From Maylandia zebra (taxonomy: Eukaryota > Chordata > Actinopteri > Cichliformes > Cichlidae), in contig NC_135170.1 in the NCBI RefSeq assembly GCF_041146795.1, positions 29,623,533 through 29,687,532 of the forward strand: a DNA stretch of 64,000 nucleotides. The letters run 5' to 3'. The position numbers were made by a program, and so were the translations under genes. The notes below the pieces were generated by a model. The model searched no databases. It saw only the letters and a list, made by a program, of their open reading frames with translations, and was not told the origin of the DNA. This document shows, piece after piece, positions 61,604-64,000 of the stretch. Position 1 is the stretch's first letter, and the number at the start of each line of letters is the position of its first letter.

Positions 61604-61609
61604 TATTGC

Positions 61610-63690
61610 TTAAAAAGATGTAAAAAAAAAAAATACAGTTACTATAAAAGTGTCATAAACAAATGGAGTATTGCTTAAGCCTGTTTAACTTGAAATGAAA
61701 CAAAAGACCATTTAAATTATTTAAAACTCAATTGAAATAAGGAGAGGCTTTTTAAAAAGACACTTTCAGAAGGTCACCGATTTAGTTGACCTGATTTCTT
61801 TTTCAGGCAGCTTCTTCCAGAGCTTTGAGGCTCTGACTGCAAGAGCTTCCACCTGAAGTTTTCAGTCAGACCCCTGGAACACACGAGACATCAGTCCTAG
61901 GATCTCTATATTTAAAATGGCATTCACAGTAAGAGGTCAAAATTATTAATAAGAGAGAAGTTATGACAGATCCTAAACATAATCATAAAATTACACAGAG
62001 CCTGTCTAAGAGCAATAAGAATAAGTAAATGATTATATTTTTCAGTTCTGGACAAAAGTCTGTATAGCCTGGAATTTGGTTCAGTTAGGTATTCAGTTTC
62101 ATTATCCTGATACAATGAGGGGAAAGATTGTAAAATATGTGTTTAGATATGAAGTGTCGTCACTTTAGTTTTTCCCCTGTTTGCAGAAACTGAGTGTGAT
62201 ACAGCAGCTTGCTTCCATCTCCATGCAGGTGATGCTTAGCATTATTTGAAATAACCGTGATATGGCCATGAGTCCATATTTATTAGTACACTCAGGCCAA
62301 CAATGCATGTTTAATAGATAGTTACACCATGAAAACTTTTATTATTATGGCAGACGACACTAATTAACACATAGTTGTGCATTCCTGCATTCCAGCTCTC
62401 CTTCATTTCTCGACTCTCCCCACTCCCTGTCAGTAGAAGGGGCCTTCACACTCCCATTTCATCGCCAGCTCTGTAATTAAAACGCTGTAATCTAGGTGGA
62501 TCGTCTCTATTTTTAAAACCCCTACCCACCCCTCGTCACTGTGTGGGTAAAGTGACACAAAGGGAGGCATCAAGCAGTGAAAGAGAAGGAGGAGGAGAGG
62601 GTAGCTAGGCAAACAGCAGCAGGTGATCTACAACATAGTGAGAGATGAGAAAACTAACAAACTATGTTTAGTTAGCGAAATGGCCTCAAGATAATTCTTA
62701 TTGCATTATCCTGTGGAGCCCTGGCATTCACATTAACTACTCTAAATGATACATTTTTAACAGAAATAAATGTGACAAAGTGTAAAAAATACTAGCATTT
62801 ATTGTAATCCATTGCCCTATTAGTTTAATTAAAACACCAACAGCATAAAGGGATGAGCAATACATTGATACAATCTTTTTTAAAACTGTGTTATTGTGAT
62901 GATGTCAAAATTAATGACAGTAAGAAAGCAGTCAGTGTTGGATATTTCTTGTGGCATGATGAAGGGAATGAATGAGAAGACACAGAGACAAGTTAAAAAA
63001 TTAAGAAATGATAAACACAGATTAGCTGGTACAAAAGCTGGTAATACAGAAGGCCAAGCCAGAACCGGAGCATAGGAAACAAGAGGCTGATATAAGGGAA
63101 ACAATAGACAATTTAACAAAGAAAAACGCAAAAGCATTATGCTTTCGTTGACTGATTTTGACGGAAAGTGTTTGAAGCAACCAAACACTTCCCCTCAAAA
63201 ATCCCTTCATGCTTTAGAAATTTTACTTTGAAGAGTTTTGCCTTTAAAGTCAAACAGGAAGTAACTGAGACACAAGGACTATGGCCAAATGTGATAGGAG
63301 AATAGCAACAGGCGACACGAGAATAACAAAGGCAGGTGAAACTGGAACCATGAAGAAGCGCAACAAAAACAACCATGATAACAGTATAAGAATAGTGAGT
63401 TGTAAATAAATTGCCAGTTCAGGCTGCTTTATTTGTACACAGCAGATCTAGTCTGCAGTACGTGACTCATCCATTCCCACATGCACAATTTTCAAAATTA
63501 CATATGGACAGCAGAAAACAGATAGTGATTGATATTTATTTTCCAATTTTGTGTATTTAGCTACTGTACCCACAAAAAACCCAAACTTTTTTAACCACTG
63601 AGGGTTGTAAATTAACTGCTTTTGACAAGCTCTATCCTATTTTTCTGCAAAGATCATGCTGTATGTATATGTATATGTATACTATGTGCA
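61610..63690. other. intergenic DNA, no feature recognised
   Basis: No supported exon or RNA gene. The frames at 62430-62612 and 62880-63376 are short, antisense to nothing known and without family similarity. Confidence 0.45.
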
Positions 63691-63692
63691 AA

Positions 63693-64000
63693 ACCAGTCT
63701 AGTCATTCTCCTCTGACATTAACGAGGCATTTTTTTTTACCCAGATAACTGCCCTTTACTGGATTTTTTTTTCCTATTCAGACTGTTTTCTTTAAACCCT
63801 TGAGATGGTTGTGCAGTATCCCAGTGGTTGAGCAAGCCCAGTAGCAGTTTCTAAATACTCAGACCGGCCTGTCTGACACCACCAATCACTTAAACCACAT
63901 TTCTTCCCTACTTAGATGCTCATTCTGAATTTTGGCATTGCATCTTAACCATTTCTATGCATCTAAAAAGACTGAGTTAGTGCCATGTGATTAGCTCATT
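63693..64000 (-). mobile_element. Tc1-like fragment, family B, runs off the window
   Basis: CATTCTCCTCTGACATTAAC, CAGTATCCCAGTGGTTGAGC, CAGACCGGCCTGTCTGACAC and CACATTTCTTCCCTACTTAG follow the same reverse-strand order as the elements at 51049 and 60678. The outer terminal repeat would lie just beyond base 64000. Confidence 0.75.

Overview
This window looks like nuclear DNA from a teleost fish, probably a percomorph and perhaps a cichlid. The evidence is GT-AG spliced vertebrate genes, vertebrate-type AATAAA poly(A) signals, long introns, CA/GT microsatellites, and a repeat load typical of fish: Tc1-like transposons, PIF/Harbinger-like and hAT-like elements, non-LTR retrotransposon ends and a tRNA-derived SINE. 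The species cannot be fixed from the sequence alone.

Four protein-coding genes lie in the same (+) direction. In order they are ppp1r1b (DARPP-32, 3554-24359), stard3 (late-endosomal sterol transfer protein, 30595-38699), a melanoregulin-like gene (41475-43087) and tcap (telethonin, 47266-48049). PPP1R1B-STARD3-TCAP is the gene order of human 17q12, so this is a conserved vertebrate block. The melanoregulin paralogue between stard3 and tcap is the unexpected member. All coding exons were assembled by hand from splice sites, reading phase and similarity to remembered vertebrate proteins. Predicted lengths are 215, 454, 240 and 179 aa.

Layout: 1-3.2 kb upstream DNA with nothing recognisable; 3.5-24.4 kb ppp1r1b, whose 15.5 kb first intron holds a 2.85 kb near-perfect inverted repeat invaded by a Harbinger-like element; 24.4-26.2 kb its 3' UTR; 26.2-29.1 kb intergenic, with an hAT-like remnant; 29.1-40.4 kb stard3, with an RTE-type LINE end in intron 1 and an intact Tc1-like transposon nested inside an older Tc1 copy; 41.4-43.8 kb melanoregulin-like; 47.1-48.9 kb tcap; 48.9-64 kb gene-free and repeat-rich (Tc1 family copies, a SINE, LINE ends, microsatellites).

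The four genes do not form one pathway. DARPP-32 is a neuronal PKA-regulated inhibitor of protein phosphatase 1. STARD3 and melanoregulin both act on late endosomes or lysosome-related organelles. Telethonin is a sarcomeric Z-disc protein. I found no new multi-gene system. The points most worth checking are the missing Cdk5-site threonine in DARPP-32, a natural His8 run at the STARD3 C-terminus, a TFEB/CLEAR-like site upstream of stard3, an apparently intact and recent Tc1 transposon, and the inverted repeat that preserves its own pre-insertion site.
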